In this document: positions 43,085 through 51,488 of the stretch, in pieces
How positions within the stretch are numbered: position 1 is the stretch's first letter
Layout: each line of letters starts with the position of its first letter
DNA from: Flavobacterium psychrophilum
GTDB lineage: Bacteria > Bacteroidota > Bacteroidia > Flavobacteriales > Flavobacteriaceae
NCBI GenBank assembly: GCA_945879625.1
Contig: CAMCVA010000004.1
Coordinates: forward strand, 62,001 to 126,000
Length of the DNA: 64,000 bases
Reading direction: 5' to 3'
Made by a program: the position numbers and the translations under genes
The notes under the pieces: model-generated
The model's input: only the letters and a program-made list of their open reading frames with translations
Database searches by the model: none
Told to the model about the DNA's origin: nothing

Positions 43085-43162
43085 TTTTCCCTAAACAGCA
43101 TTACCTGTTCCAGGTTCGTTGGGTATAATCTCAGCTCGTTAGTTGGAGCACCCCTTTGAGAC
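43082..43162 (-). promoter_or_regulatory. TPP riboswitch (THI element)
   Basis: The minus strand shows the conserved aptamer blocks in order: GGGGTGC, then GAGCTGAGATTATACCC, GAACCTG, CAGGTAATGCTG and AGGGA. Closing helix P1 is GTCT (43159-43162) with AGAC (43082-43085). It lies 89 nt upstream of the TonB-dependent receptor start. Binding of thiamine pyrophosphate normally switches expression off. Confidence 0.93.
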
Positions 43163-43166
43163 GGGA

Positions 43167-43174
43167 CAAATATA
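43167..43174 (-). promoter_or_regulatory. -7 box of the riboswitch-receptor transcript
   Basis: Minus-strand TATATTTG, 4 nt before the first base of riboswitch P1, so the aptamer would start right at the 5' end of the mRNA. It lies between arfB and the riboswitch, showing the receptor has its own promoter. No -33 box at standard spacing. Confidence 0.5.
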
Positions 43175-43184
43175 CTTGAAAAAT

Positions 43185-43586
43185 CTACAAGTCGGGTTTG
43201 CGCCGCATTTTTTTTAGGGCCGACCAGGATTGCTTGTCTTGGAGACGTTTGCGAATCGCCGATTTGGGAACTTTAGTTTCTTTTCTGGTTTTGGGCACGG
43301 CCAATGCGGTTTCGATCAACACCAAAAAACGTTTCCATACCCGGGTTTTATTTTGAATCTGACTGCGGCTTTCGTCACAGCTGAGTTGCAAAACTTGCTC
43401 CTTGCTGAGGCGAGATTGCCACTTCTCCAGAAGTTGTTGCTTTTGTTCTGGCGTTATGGCCTGCGAGACAGCCAGATCAAACGTCAAGACAATTTTGGAC
43501 GACACTTTATTTACGTGTTGTCCGCCCGGTCCAGCACTGCGAATGGCTTTGTACTGCACTTCTTTTTGCAAGCAAACGAGATCCAT
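43185..43586 (-). CDS. arfB: Alternative ribosome-rescue factor ArfB (peptidyl-tRNA hydrolase)
   Basis: 133 aa single-domain release-factor homologue. The catalytic GGQ lies at residues 21-23 in RSAGPGGQHVNKVSSK, followed by the RF-1 domain and a basic C-terminal tail (KETKVPKSAIRKRLQDK, then ALKKMRRK). This tail enters the mRNA channel of stalled ribosomes in the E. coli protein (140 aa). No codon-recognition domain is present. The start overlaps the stop of the kinase-DUF4301 gene by one base, so it is the last gene of that operon. Confidence 0.93.
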   Translation of the reverse strand: MDLVCLQKEVQYKAIRSAGPGGQHVNKVSSKIVLTFDLAVSQAITPEQKQQLLEKWQSRLSKEQVLQLSCDESRSQIQNKTRVWKRFLVLIETALAVPKTRKETKVPKSAIRKRLQDKQSWSALKKMRRKPDL

Positions 43587-45700
43587 TAGTGGGATTGGTG
43601 TGCCGATTTAAGTAAATCGTTTACCGTTTTTACAGGATTAAACGTAAGCAAGGGCACCTCCACAAAAACCGTGAGCCAACGCGCCATTGCTCCATTCCAT
43701 AGACCTGGTAATTCATAGGCCTTGAACGGAACGCCATTTTTATTTTTATCAACCACAAATCCTGTTTTTGGATCAACAAAAGCAGCCAAATCAAATTTTT
43801 GGCCACGGTAATTTTTGATTCCGCAAACCAGATCAACCGGATTAAAATGAGTAGCCTGTTGCAGGAGCTGAAATTGATGAATATTGGTGGTGTCCACCTG
43901 CGAAGATTCTACGATTTGCAGCGATAAATAACCTTTGGAATTGCGCACCCAAAATGGTCCGCCTCCGGGTTCCCCTTCGTTTTTTACCATTCCACATACC
44001 CGAATGGGACGGTCGAGCTTTTCTTTGATATAGGCCCATTTATTATCGGTAGTAAATTTGTAAAAATCTTCATTTATTGAGCAATTTAAACTATTTAACA
44101 TCCAATCTACGACCGAATCTATTTCAAATTCAGAAATCGTCTGGGAATCAATTTGTCGCAAAATCTGAAATACTTTTTCTTGCAATTGAAGCAAATAGCC
44201 CGCCAAGGCCTTCTTGTAAAGTGCAATTTCTTCTAAGCGATTTTGAATCACGTTGTCTATGTTTTTCACAAACACCAAATCGGCATCCAATTGACTCAGG
44301 TTGTGAAGCAACGCTCCGTGACCAGCAGGCCGAATGAGTAGTGATTTGTTCTCATCGCAAAACGGCTCGAAGTTTTCGTTGATAGCTAGAGTATCGGTGT
44401 GGGCAAACTGATAGGAATAATTCACCTGTATTTGCGTTTGCGCAGCCTTTTGAATGTCTGGTTTTATTTGCTGTACAATCGTTTTGAATAATTTTTCATG
44501 TGCTTGAGAAACAGTAAAGTGCAAATGAGAAAAACCATTGGAACTGGCATAAGCTCCACATTCTTTGAGGTGCTCTTCGATGGGTGTTGCTATATGGGTG
44601 GGATAGGTATGAAAATCTAGAACGCCTTTGGGTTTGTTGGCCAAATCCAATTGCTCGGGATGCAATAAAGAAATTATCAGCTGGTGATTTTTTTGGTCCT
44701 GATTCCAGCTGAAATAATCGGAAAAGTCGCGTTGTAATTGCGCTTGAATGGTGTTGTAAAAAGGAAATTTCTCAATACCTGCTAAAAATACGGCTAACTC
44801 AGTATTGCCAGACCGATTGATGTAGGCATTGATGGTTTCATTTTCAGGCTGAAAATTTGCAAGGAACAAATTCAAAAATTTAAACATTCTACTGGCTGCT
44901 CCCGAAGCCGGTACAAATTTTTTGAGCTTATATGCTTCTTTTTGCTGATCAAAGTCCAGTGCCAATTGCTGCATTTGGTCGGCTTCAAAATGCAAAATTC
45001 CGTCGCCAATGCGTGCGGGACGATCAATCTGCAAGTTGTTAGCTCCCTGTTTGATGAAGTCGATATGATTGACAATTACATCAAGGTTGAGCCCGTGGTT
45101 TATTAGCTGCACAAAATTGTGAGCCGTAAACCCCCGCGCTTTGGCTTTTTGGTAGTCGGCACAATAGCGAATGGCAGTAGCCAAACGCTCGTCCTTGTTG
45201 CCCGATAATCGGAGGTACGGTTTTTGATTGTCTACCAAAGCGGCTTCAAATTGGGCCAAGGCGGCTTCTCTTTGCTCGGGTCTGTCGCGCAAATCATCGG
45301 CTTCCCAGGGTACATCGATATCGGTGAGAAAAAATAAATCGTATTTGTGTTTGCGAGCCGCTTTGTCAAGTGATGGATCACAAAATTGGTAGTACATTTC
45401 TGAATAGACTTTGGTAACCAACAGAGTAGTGTCGCAAAAAACAAAATCGGTAGCGGAGTGCAAGGTCTCGTTTTCTAGTGCGACTTGGCCAAAGGCGATG
45501 GGCATCAAATCTTCTGGAGCGCATATTTCTTGGGTAGTGTCCCATTTATGTTGCAAGTATTCACGTGCGTATTCGGCAACCCAATTGGTGCCAAAATGTA
45601 CCGCCAATTGCTGCGCCAAGGTGCTTTTTCCTGTACTTTCGGGGCCGTAAAGCGCTATTTTGATGAGGCTACTGGGCTGCTGTTTAAGTTGTTCTTCCAT
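43586..45700 (-). CDS. NadR-like ATPase/kinase fused to a DUF4301 domain
   Basis: 704 aa two-part protein. Residues of about 12-190 form a P-loop kinase of the NadR/AAA_28 type: Walker A GPESTGKST at 19-27, WVAEYAREYL, FCDTTLLVTKVYSE and a DLRDRPEQR lid. Residues of about 195-704 match DUF4301 as I know it from Flavobacteria (FTAHNFVQLINHGLNLDVI, KKFVPASGAASRMFKFL, LIRPAGHGALLHNLSQLDADLVFVKNID). Elsewhere the two are normally separate neighbouring genes. The N-terminal part probably phosphorylates a vitamin such as nicotinamide riboside or thiamine; the function of DUF4301 is unknown. It overlaps pnuC by 46 nt. Confidence 0.85.
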   Translation of the reverse strand: MEEQLKQQPSSLIKIALYGPESTGKSTLAQQLAVHFGTNWVAEYAREYLQHKWDTTQEICAPEDLMPIAFGQVALENETLHSATDFVFCDTTLLVTKVYSEMYYQFCDPSLDKAARKHKYDLFFLTDIDVPWEADDLRDRPEQREAALAQFEAALVDNQKPYLRLSGNKDERLATAIRYCADYQKAKARGFTAHNFVQLINHGLNLDVIVNHIDFIKQGANNLQIDRPARIGDGILHFEADQMQQLALDFDQQKEAYKLKKFVPASGAASRMFKFLNLFLANFQPENETINAYINRSGNTELAVFLAGIEKFPFYNTIQAQLQRDFSDYFSWNQDQKNHQLIISLLHPEQLDLANKPKGVLDFHTYPTHIATPIEEHLKECGAYASSNGFSHLHFTVSQAHEKLFKTIVQQIKPDIQKAAQTQIQVNYSYQFAHTDTLAINENFEPFCDENKSLLIRPAGHGALLHNLSQLDADLVFVKNIDNVIQNRLEEIALYKKALAGYLLQLQEKVFQILRQIDSQTISEFEIDSVVDWMLNSLNCSINEDFYKFTTDNKWAYIKEKLDRPIRVCGMVKNEGEPGGGPFWVRNSKGYLSLQIVESSQVDTTNIHQFQLLQQATHFNPVDLVCGIKNYRGQKFDLAAFVDPKTGFVVDKNKNGVPFKAYELPGLWNGAMARWLTVFVEVPLLTFNPVKTVNDLLKSAHQSH

Positions 45701-46284
45701 GCGATATAACCGTAGAGGGCAATAATAGTAAAAATTAGGTATTGGATGCTGGTAAAGGTATAACCTTTTGCAAAATATAAAGGAATGGAAATTAGATCAC
45801 CCGCAATCCAAAACAACCAATTTTCTATTTTTCGCCGGGCCATGAGCCACATTCCTACAAAAAAGATGCCGGTTACCCCTGTATCTACATAGGATGTCCA
45901 GTGGGTGAATTTTCCGAAAAACAAATACACCAACACCACAAATACAACTGCAGCAACAAAAAGCAAGCCCGAAAACAGGTATTCCTTTGGCTGCATGCGC
46001 GTAATGGGTAATTCGTTTTGTTGGGCATCTTTTCGGGTCCAAAGGATCCAACCGTATACACTCATAACTACATAATAGGCGTTGATGAGCATGTCGCCCA
46101 AGAGGTGCCACTTCCACAACAAATACACATAAATGGCTGTATTGATAATTCCTGTAGGAAACACGGCCAAGGTATTATTTTTGGCCGCCCATACGCTCCA
46201 CAACCCAAAGAAAATGGCGGAGAGTTCCAACACAATTTCGTAGGCCGGATAGCTGGCGTATTGGGCAAATAAATAGTCTAACAT
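45655..46284 (-). CDS. pnuC: PnuC-family vitamin transporter (nicotinamide riboside or thiamine)
   Basis: 209 aa with about seven helices. FFGLWSVWAAKNNTLAVFPTGIINTAIYVYLLW and VMSVYGWILW are typical of PnuC facilitators, which move a vitamin that is then trapped by phosphorylation. The directly following gene supplies a NadR-like kinase. The nearby TPP riboswitch raises the alternative that it is a thiamine carrier (PnuT). Overlaps the neighbours on both sides (7 nt and 46 nt). Confidence 0.88.
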   Translation of the reverse strand: MLDYLFAQYASYPAYEIVLELSAIFFGLWSVWAAKNNTLAVFPTGIINTAIYVYLLWKWHLLGDMLINAYYVVMSVYGWILWTRKDAQQNELPITRMQPKEYLFSGLLFVAAVVFVVLVYLFFGKFTHWTSYVDTGVTGIFFVGMWLMARRKIENWLFWIAGDLISIPLYFAKGYTFTSIQYLIFTIIALYGYIAWKNNLNSSPVASSK

Positions 46285-46997
46285 GTTGCAAAAAATTGGG
46301 AATCTTCTTCAAAAGCAGTTCCTATTACCACAATGTCGGCTCCGGCTTGGAAGGCCGCTTGAATTTCTCGCTGCGAACGAAGGCCTCCGCCCACGATAAG
46401 CGGCACCGCGATTGCCTTTGACACAGCTTGTATCATGTCGACTGGCACGGGAAATTGAGCGCCACTTCCGGCTTCTAGATAGATGAGTTTGGACCCCAAA
46501 TATTCACCTGCCTTGGCAGTATGCACAGCCAAATCAACTTGGTTTCGAGCTATTGGTTTGGTTTGACTAATGCGCTCCACACTCGTTTCATGTCCGCTTT
46601 CGATAATCAAATAGCCCGTAGAAATCACCTCGATATCCAATTGCATCAGCGCAGGAACAGCATCAACTTGGTGTTGAATTAAATAATCGGGATTGCGGCC
46701 CGAAAGCAAGCTCAAAAACAAAATCGCGTCGGCCTGGGCAGCAAGTTGGGCAGAATTTCCGGGAAACAAAACCACCGGTAAATCGATTGCTTTTTTTAAT
46801 TCTTGTACCAACTGAGTTACAGCCAACGGACTGTGGCTGCTTCCGCCCACTAAGATCAAATTAGCTGGCGAATGTTGAATGGCATGAACAGTACTTTCCC
46901 AAGCTTCCCAATTTATTTTTTCGGGATCCAATAAGATAGCCAACTGCTTTATTCCGTTGGCTTTGTTCACACAAAGTTGGGTGTAAAGTTGCTGCAT
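46278..46997 (-). CDS. Geranylgeranylglyceryl/heptaprenylglyceryl phosphate synthase
   Basis: 239 aa TIM-barrel prenyltransferase of the PcrB/GGGPS family: AILLDPEKINW, LVGGSSHSP, YLEAGSGAQFPV and IVGGGLRSQREIQAAFQAGADIVVIGTAFEE (sn-glycerol-1-phosphate site). It would join a polyprenyl diphosphate to glycerol-1-phosphate. Bacteroidetes commonly carry it although its lipid product is poorly known. Coupled with the genes on both sides (one-base overlap with the PPTase gene, 7 nt with pnuC). Confidence 0.9.
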   Translation of the reverse strand: MQQLYTQLCVNKANGIKQLAILLDPEKINWEAWESTVHAIQHSPANLILVGGSSHSPLAVTQLVQELKKAIDLPVVLFPGNSAQLAAQADAILFLSLLSGRNPDYLIQHQVDAVPALMQLDIEVISTGYLIIESGHETSVERISQTKPIARNQVDLAVHTAKAGEYLGSKLIYLEAGSGAQFPVPVDMIQAVSKAIAVPLIVGGGLRSQREIQAAFQAGADIVVIGTAFEEDSQFFATC

Positions 46998-47629
46998 CAG
47001 GTGGTTTCAAATGTATAGACCAACGCGTAGTTGGCAAGAAGTTGATACTGTACTGCAAATTGTCTCGGCAACGAATCTAGGGCAAGTGTGGCGGTAGTTT
47101 CTGCCGAAATCAAATCAAATGGCGCCACAAAAATATGATCTTTAAAACTGATTCCTTCTTGGTTAACTACTTTAAATACGGCTTCTTTTGCCCCCCAAAT
47201 CACGGTGAGTCGTTCTATTTCTGAGGTTAAATCGGGCGATAAAAACAACAATTCCGATTGGCAAAATTTTGGTCCTATTTTGGCTACTTTATCGCGTATT
47301 AACTCAACATCAACCCCTACCGCTTGATTGCTCACGATTACAACTGCCAATTGGTGCGAATGCGAAATGGAGATGAATTTTCCGTCGCGCAGATGGGGTT
47401 TTCCGGTCGCGTCATAATACATATCGGCGTCGGTATAGCCTAGTAGTAAAAGCAATTGCCGTACGCTCAAAAAAGCCCGTTGGTGTAAGTCGGATTTCAT
47501 CGAATTCAGGCGCTGTAGACTTGGCGGAGTGAGCACAACATTTGATGACAAAACTGCTTTGGGTTCGTCAATTGACCAAACCAATACTTGTGTGTGTGCG
47601 TTGGGATATGAATGCAAATACAAAGGCAT
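46997..47629 (-). CDS. 4'-phosphopantetheinyl transferase
   Basis: 210 aa Sfp-like transferase. The Mg-binding and catalytic motifs GVDVELIRDKV and WGAKEAVFKVV are present in the usual spacing, with FISISHSHQLAVVIVS before them. It activates acyl- or peptidyl-carrier proteins by transferring phosphopantetheine from CoA. First gene of the five-gene overlapping operon that runs to arfB. No polyketide or peptide synthase is nearby, so the housekeeping acyl carrier protein is the likely target. Confidence 0.9.
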   Translation of the reverse strand: MPLYLHSYPNAHTQVLVWSIDEPKAVLSSNVVLTPPSLQRLNSMKSDLHQRAFLSVRQLLLLLGYTDADMYYDATGKPHLRDGKFISISHSHQLAVVIVSNQAVGVDVELIRDKVAKIGPKFCQSELLFLSPDLTSEIERLTVIWGAKEAVFKVVNQEGISFKDHIFVAPFDLISAETTATLALDSLPRQFAVQYQLLANYALVYTFETT

Positions 47630-47781
47630 AACTAAAGCGGGGGATTTTCAAAAACGTTTTCGTCAAATAGAATTAGCGGCTGCCGTAACAATTTTAAAAT
47701 ATTTTGTTGAAAATTAACCGATTACGGGGGTAAACAACTCATAAATCAGTTTAAATATTTTTTAAATCCTAAGTTATTGTC

Positions 47782-47789
47782 TAAATTTG
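47782..47789 (+). promoter_or_regulatory. -7 box of ahcY
   Basis: TAAATTTG matches TAnnTTTG, ending 31 nt before the ahcY ATG. The 150 nt further upstream hold no recognisable SAM or SAH riboswitch. Confidence 0.45.
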
Positions 47790-47820
47790 CCCAAAATTTT
47801 CAAATACAAATATACTATAA

Positions 47821-49137
47821 ATGAGTACGACAACTATGCCTTATGTGGCCTACAAAGTAAAAGACATTTCCTTGGCAGCTTGGGGAAGAAAAGAAATTGA
47901 ATTGGCTGAAGCTGAAATGCCAGGATTAATGGCTTTGCGCAGCGAATACAAAAATGAACAACCCTTAAAAGGAGCTCGTATTGCTGGCTGTTTGCACATG
48001 ACCATTCAAACGGCAGTATTAATTGAAACCTTAATAGCCTTGGGCGCTGAAGTTACTTGGAGCTCTTGTAATATTTTCTCAACCCAAGACCAAGCCGCAG
48101 CTGCCATTGCTGCAGCAGGTATTCAGGTGTATGCATGGAAAGGACTAAACGAAGAAGATTTTGACTGGTGTATTGAGCAAACTTTATTCTTTGGCGAAGA
48201 CCGCAAACCCTTGAATATGATCTTGGACGACGGAGGTGATTTGACCAATATGGTATTTGACCGTTACCCACAATTGATTGACGGAATAAAAGGATTGTCA
48301 GAAGAAACGACTACAGGTGTTCACCGTTTGTACGAGCGCATGAAAAATGGCACCTTGTTTATGCCGGCAATCAACGTAAATGACTCGGTGACTAAATCTA
48401 AATTTGATAACAAATACGGCTGTAAAGAATCAGCGGTTGATGCCATTCGTAGAGCGACTGACCTTATGTTGGCCGGAAAACGCGTAGTGGTATGTGGATA
48501 CGGCGACGTGGGTAAAGGAACTGCAGCCTCTTTTAGAGGAGCAGGTTCTATTGTAACTGTTACTGAAATTGATCCAATTTGTGCGCTACAAGCTGCGATG
48601 GACGGATTTGAAGTGAAGAAATTAAACACTGTTGTTGGAAATGCTGATATCATCATCACAACAACTGGAAATAAAGACATCGTTTTGGGTTCTCATTTCG
48701 AACAAATGAAAGACAAAACTATCGTTTGTAATATTGGTCATTTCGATAACGAAATTGACATGGCTTGGTTAAACAAAAACCACGGCGCATCAAAAATTGA
48801 AATCAAACCACAGGTTGATAAATATACCATTGCTGGAAAAGATATTTTGATTTTGGCCGAAGGTCGTTTGGTGAATTTGGGTTGTGCCACCGGACACCCT
48901 AGCTTTGTAATGAGTAACTCATTTACAAACCAAACCTTAGCTCAAATTGAATTATGGACAAACATCGCCGCCTACAAAAATGAAGTGTATATGTTACCCA
49001 AGCATTTAGATGAAAAAGTAGCATTCTTACATTTAGAAAAACTAGGTGTTGAATTAGAAACTTTACGTGACGATCAAGCCGCCTACATTGGCGTAGCCGT
49101 TCAAGGGCCATTTAAGCCAGAGTACTACAGATACTAA
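47821..49137 (+). CDS. ahcY: Adenosylhomocysteinase (SAH hydrolase)
   Basis: 438 aa. It hydrolyses S-adenosylhomocysteine to homocysteine and adenosine in the methyl cycle. The substrate region [16 protein letters not shown], the NAD-binding [18 protein letters not shown], the catalytic [13 protein letters not shown] lysine loop and the C-terminal FKPEYYRY that contacts the neighbouring subunit's NAD are all intact. Single gene with its own -7 box. A heptamer repeat array and a bidirectional terminator follow. Confidence 0.98.
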   Translation: MSTTTMPYVAYKVKDISLAAWGRKEIELAEAEMPGLMALRSEYKNEQPLKGARIAGCLHMTIQTAVLIETLIALGAEVTWSSCNIFSTQDQAAAAIAAAGIQVYAWKGLNEEDFDWCIEQTLFFGEDRKPLNMILDDGGDLTNMVFDRYPQLIDGIKGLSEETTTGVHRLYERMKNGTLFMPAINVNDSVTKSKFDNKYGCKESAVDAIRRATDLMLAGKRVVVCGYGDVGKGTAASFRGAGSIVTVTEIDPICALQAAMDGFEVKKLNTVVGNADIIITTTGNKDIVLGSHFEQMKDKTIVCNIGHFDNEIDMAWLNKNHGASKIEIKPQVDKYTIAGKDILILAEGRLVNLGCATGHPSFVMSNSFTNQTLAQIELWTNIAAYKNEVYMLPKHLDEKVAFLHLEKLGVELETLRDDQAAYIGVAVQGPFKPEYYRY

Positions 49138-49140
49138 CTA

Positions 49141-49175
49141 AGCTTTCAGCCATCAGCTATCAGCTACTAGCTAAA
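49141..49175 (+). repeat. Heptamer repeat array AGCYNNN x5 after ahcY
   Basis: AGCTTTC, AGCCATC, AGCTATC, AGCTACT, AGCTAAA in perfect 7 nt phase, starting 3 nt after the ahcY stop and running into the A run of the terminator. Confidence 0.8.
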
Positions 49176-49206
49176 AAAAAGGAGAACAATACTGTTCTCC
49201 TTTTTT
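49176..49206. terminator. Bidirectional terminator between ahcY and the convergent small gene
   Basis: AAAAGGAGAACA / TGTTCTCCTTTT (stem within 49177-49204) with a 4 nt loop; A run left, T run right. Confidence 0.85.
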
Positions 49207-49209
49207 GTT

Positions 49210-49530
49210 TTAGCGCAATACCTCGATAGTTACTTGTGTAAAATCTCCTTGTGCAAGCCCGGTTTTGATGTAGGCAAACAATTTGGTCTGGCCTATTTCG
49301 CAATATTTTAAATCTACTTTTGGATTTTCAATGTTTAAGATTTTAGTGAACTTTTTTTCTTCTTTCGAATGGAAGGTAACAAGAATGACACGGGGATGTT
49401 TGGGAAGTTTGATTTTAAATTTCTCGATTTCGTCGGCGAGTCTGTCTTCGGCTTTTTGTTTGGCTTGGGTGAGTTTTTTTAGTTTTTCTTCGGTTTCTGG
49501 AGTTGCGGTTTCTTGGTTTAGGGATTCCAT
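49210..49530 (-). CDS. Conserved-looking small cytoplasmic protein, unknown function
   Basis: 106 aa from the ATG at 49530 (MESLNQETATPETEEKL); an ATG at 49602 would add 24 residues. A charged helical stretch with coiled-coil potential (about 12-45, rich in Lys/Glu) precedes a compact alpha/beta part with HPRVILVTFHSKEEKKFTKILN and DLKYCEIGQTKLFAYIKTG. I do not recognise a family. No signal peptide in the short form. It shares the terminator with ahcY. Confidence 0.6.
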   Translation of the reverse strand: MESLNQETATPETEEKLKKLTQAKQKAEDRLADEIEKFKIKLPKHPRVILVTFHSKEEKKFTKILNIENPKVDLKYCEIGQTKLFAYIKTGLAQGDFTQVTIEVLR

Positions 49531-49761
49531 TTTTAGCTGGTTGCTAAAATAAGTGGCGGTGATTCTCAATACAAATTTAATTTCAGAAACGTGTTTTGGC
49601 ATAGTATAGTGAGTTAATGGGTTACAGGAGAAAGAATGGAAAAGAACGCAAAAACCCGAAGGCTATCTTTAACGTATACAACGCCTATTTAGTTACACTT
49701 TTTTGAAATTAATTTAAAAATAATTAGAAAATTAAACGCTACAAGGCAGACCAGCAAGCAT

Positions 49762-49790
49762 AAAAAAACCCTTAGATTTTAAGGGTTTTT
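49762..49790. terminator. Intrinsic terminator downstream of the TonB-like gene
   Basis: AAAAACCCTTA / TAAGGGTTTTT-type stem with a short loop (stem within 49764-49790); U run on the minus-strand transcript. It lies 22 nt past the gene end. Confidence 0.75.
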
Positions 49791-49811
49791 GATTGAGTAA
49801 ATAAATGACGA

Positions 49812-50318
49812 TTAATCATTAAACACCAAAGGCAGTTCATATTCTGTGCGCACGGGTTGATCTTTTATAATTGCAGGAGACCATTTTGTTTTAATTGATT
49901 GAAGCATGCGCTCAATGCTTTTTTTCATGTTGTTGCTCATCGCTTGGTCATTTACTGTAATTGCGCTCATAGTGCCATCTTTTTCAATTACAAATGATAC
50001 ATTGATTTTAGCAAATCCTTCGTAATCCATTTCTGAATTGCTAAACTTGGCATTGATTTTGGCATAAAACTTTTCTAAACCTCCCGGATATTGGGCAATT
50101 TTTTGAAGATCACTTAATTCTACGTTAACTTTTTTTGCTTCTGCTTCCTGTAAATTTACTTTTTTGGTTTTAACCGTGTCTGTAATCTGTTTAAATTCTA
50201 AAGACTTGACTGTTTTTGACAACATATTTTGACTAAAAACTAAAGCACTCATTAATATTGCAATAAAAAGAACGTTACTTAAAATTGATTTTCTTTTGTT
50301 GTTGTTTGCATTTTTCAT
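49812..50318 (-). CDS. TonB C-terminal-domain protein
   Basis: 168 aa. An N-terminal membrane anchor (about 12-30) is followed by a linker and a TonB-like C-terminal domain (about 70-168: QYPGGLEKFYAKINAKF, then INVSFVIEKDGTMSAITV and KTKWSPAIIKDQPVRTEYELPLVF). The usual TonB Pro-rich spacer is missing and the linker is short, so spanning the periplasm is doubtful. It may be a small accessory or BlaR-linked type of TonB protein. Monocistronic. Confidence 0.82.
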   Translation of the reverse strand: MKNANNNKRKSILSNVLFIAILMSALVFSQNMLSKTVKSLEFKQITDTVKTKKVNLQEAEAKKVNVELSDLQKIAQYPGGLEKFYAKINAKFSNSEMDYEGFAKINVSFVIEKDGTMSAITVNDQAMSNNMKKSIERMLQSIKTKWSPAIIKDQPVRTEYELPLVFND

Positions 50319-50547
50319 AATTCAATTTTTTATTTGTTAATAATTACTTAACTTATAATTCAATTTGGTAACATTAAATTAACATTAAGTTTACGTAAAA
50401 GTAACTAATAAAATTAAACAGCCAAGTAATTTGAAGTTTTTTTACTTTTTTTTTAAACAACATGAGTTGTATTAAAAAAATTACCCTGAATAAATTGCCC
50501 CCGTTTCTAGTGAACTAAGCACCATCAAAGAACTCCCAAATGTTTGG
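50319..50547. other. Intergenic region with no recognisable gene
   Basis: AT-rich stretch upstream of the TonB-like gene. It holds probable promoter sequence with repeated TTAACATTAA-like words, but no -7 box I can place with confidence. No coding frame of interest. It borders the first of two identical terminators. Confidence 0.5.
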
Positions 50548-50585
50548 AACAAAAAAAGCCCATTCGAATCCGAATGGGCTTTTTT
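50548..50585 (-). terminator. Terminator, copy 1 of an identical 38-bp pair
   Basis: Stem AGCCCATTCG (50557-50566) / CGAATGGGCT (50571-50580), loop AATC, flanked by A and T runs. It ends the beta-barrel gene at 50635-51207. All 38 bases recur at 51434-51471. Confidence 0.9.
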
Positions 50586-50634
50586 AATAAAAATTAAATT
50601 TTTAAACATTTAATTCAAGTAAAATTTATTTGAT

Positions 50635-51207
50635 TTAAAATTTATACTGTATTCCAAGTGATGTATTAGTTGTTGAGATAGATGCTTTGTCAACATAAAC
50701 AACGCCATCATTATATTCTTCAAAATTAGTCGATAAATAATCTAAATTCAATGAAAGAGCCCAATGTTTAGCAAGTGAAAAATTAACACTGCTTCCTAAC
50801 ATAAATCCTGATGATTTATCTAATTGAATGGTTCCATAACCAGAATCTCCTGTATCAATACTGCCAGATGTAATTGCATATTGTGGTTTAATATCAAATA
50901 CAATTTTGTCATTAAATGGAAAAGATATCATTGGGCCGATTGCAAGATAACCTACTGCATATTTCACACTTGAATCTTCTGAATCTGAAAAAGCAGTGCC
51001 TCCCCAATTAAAAGTAATACCGAAATTTTTACCAAAGCGGTATCCGGCGTTGATAAGGCCCAGATTAAGTCCCGTATTTACTCCATCCGCCAAATCTTTT
51101 CCTGGAAAAGCGGCACCAATAGAAACTCCAATATATCCTTTAGATTCTTGAGCATTACCAATGTTATAGGCAAATACTGTAATTAAAATAAAAATAATTT
51201 TTTTCAT
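50635..51207 (-). CDS. Outer-membrane beta-barrel protein
   Basis: 190 aa with signal peptide MKKIIFILITVFAYNIGNAQ. The mature protein is a run of amphipathic strands (GYIGVSIGAAFPG, NLGLINAGYRFGKNFGITFNWGG, then YLAIGPMISFPF) ending TNTSLGIQYKF with a terminal Phe, typical of small outer-membrane barrels. It lies between two identical 38-bp terminator sequences, so the gene plus one terminator may have arisen by local duplication or insertion. Function unknown. Confidence 0.8.
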   Translation of the reverse strand: MKKIIFILITVFAYNIGNAQESKGYIGVSIGAAFPGKDLADGVNTGLNLGLINAGYRFGKNFGITFNWGGTAFSDSEDSSVKYAVGYLAIGPMISFPFNDKIVFDIKPQYAITSGSIDTGDSGYGTIQLDKSSGFMLGSSVNFSLAKHWALSLNLDYLSTNFEEYNDGVVYVDKASISTTNTSLGIQYKF

Positions 51208-51433
51208 TCTCTTTGTTTTATTTAATTGCTTACTCTAGTATGTTTTCAGCTTCCCATTAATGTTAAAAAAATATTAATGTATTTTTTTTGCTTTTAGATT
51301 ACACCATGTCTTAATACAATACATTACATTACAAACTTAACTATAAATACTGCAACCAAATTGCAGTTGGATTTTTTTATAAAATAAATTTAATGGGATG
51401 TGTTTGCTATTATTAATACTGGAAAAGTTCCAT

Positions 51434-51471
51434 AACAAAAAAAGCCCATTCGAATCCGAATGGGCTTTTTT
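51434..51471 (-). terminator. Terminator of rplU-rpmA, copy 2 of an identical 38-bp pair
   Basis: Same 38 bases as 50548-50585, 886 bp away, 17 nt beyond the rpmA stop. Confidence 0.9.
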
Positions 51472-51488
51472 GAAAATCGTACTAATTC

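Noticed and set aside
47630..47820. Possible SAM/SAH riboswitch before ahcY
   Set aside because: No conserved aptamer blocks or long stems found; only a -7 box.
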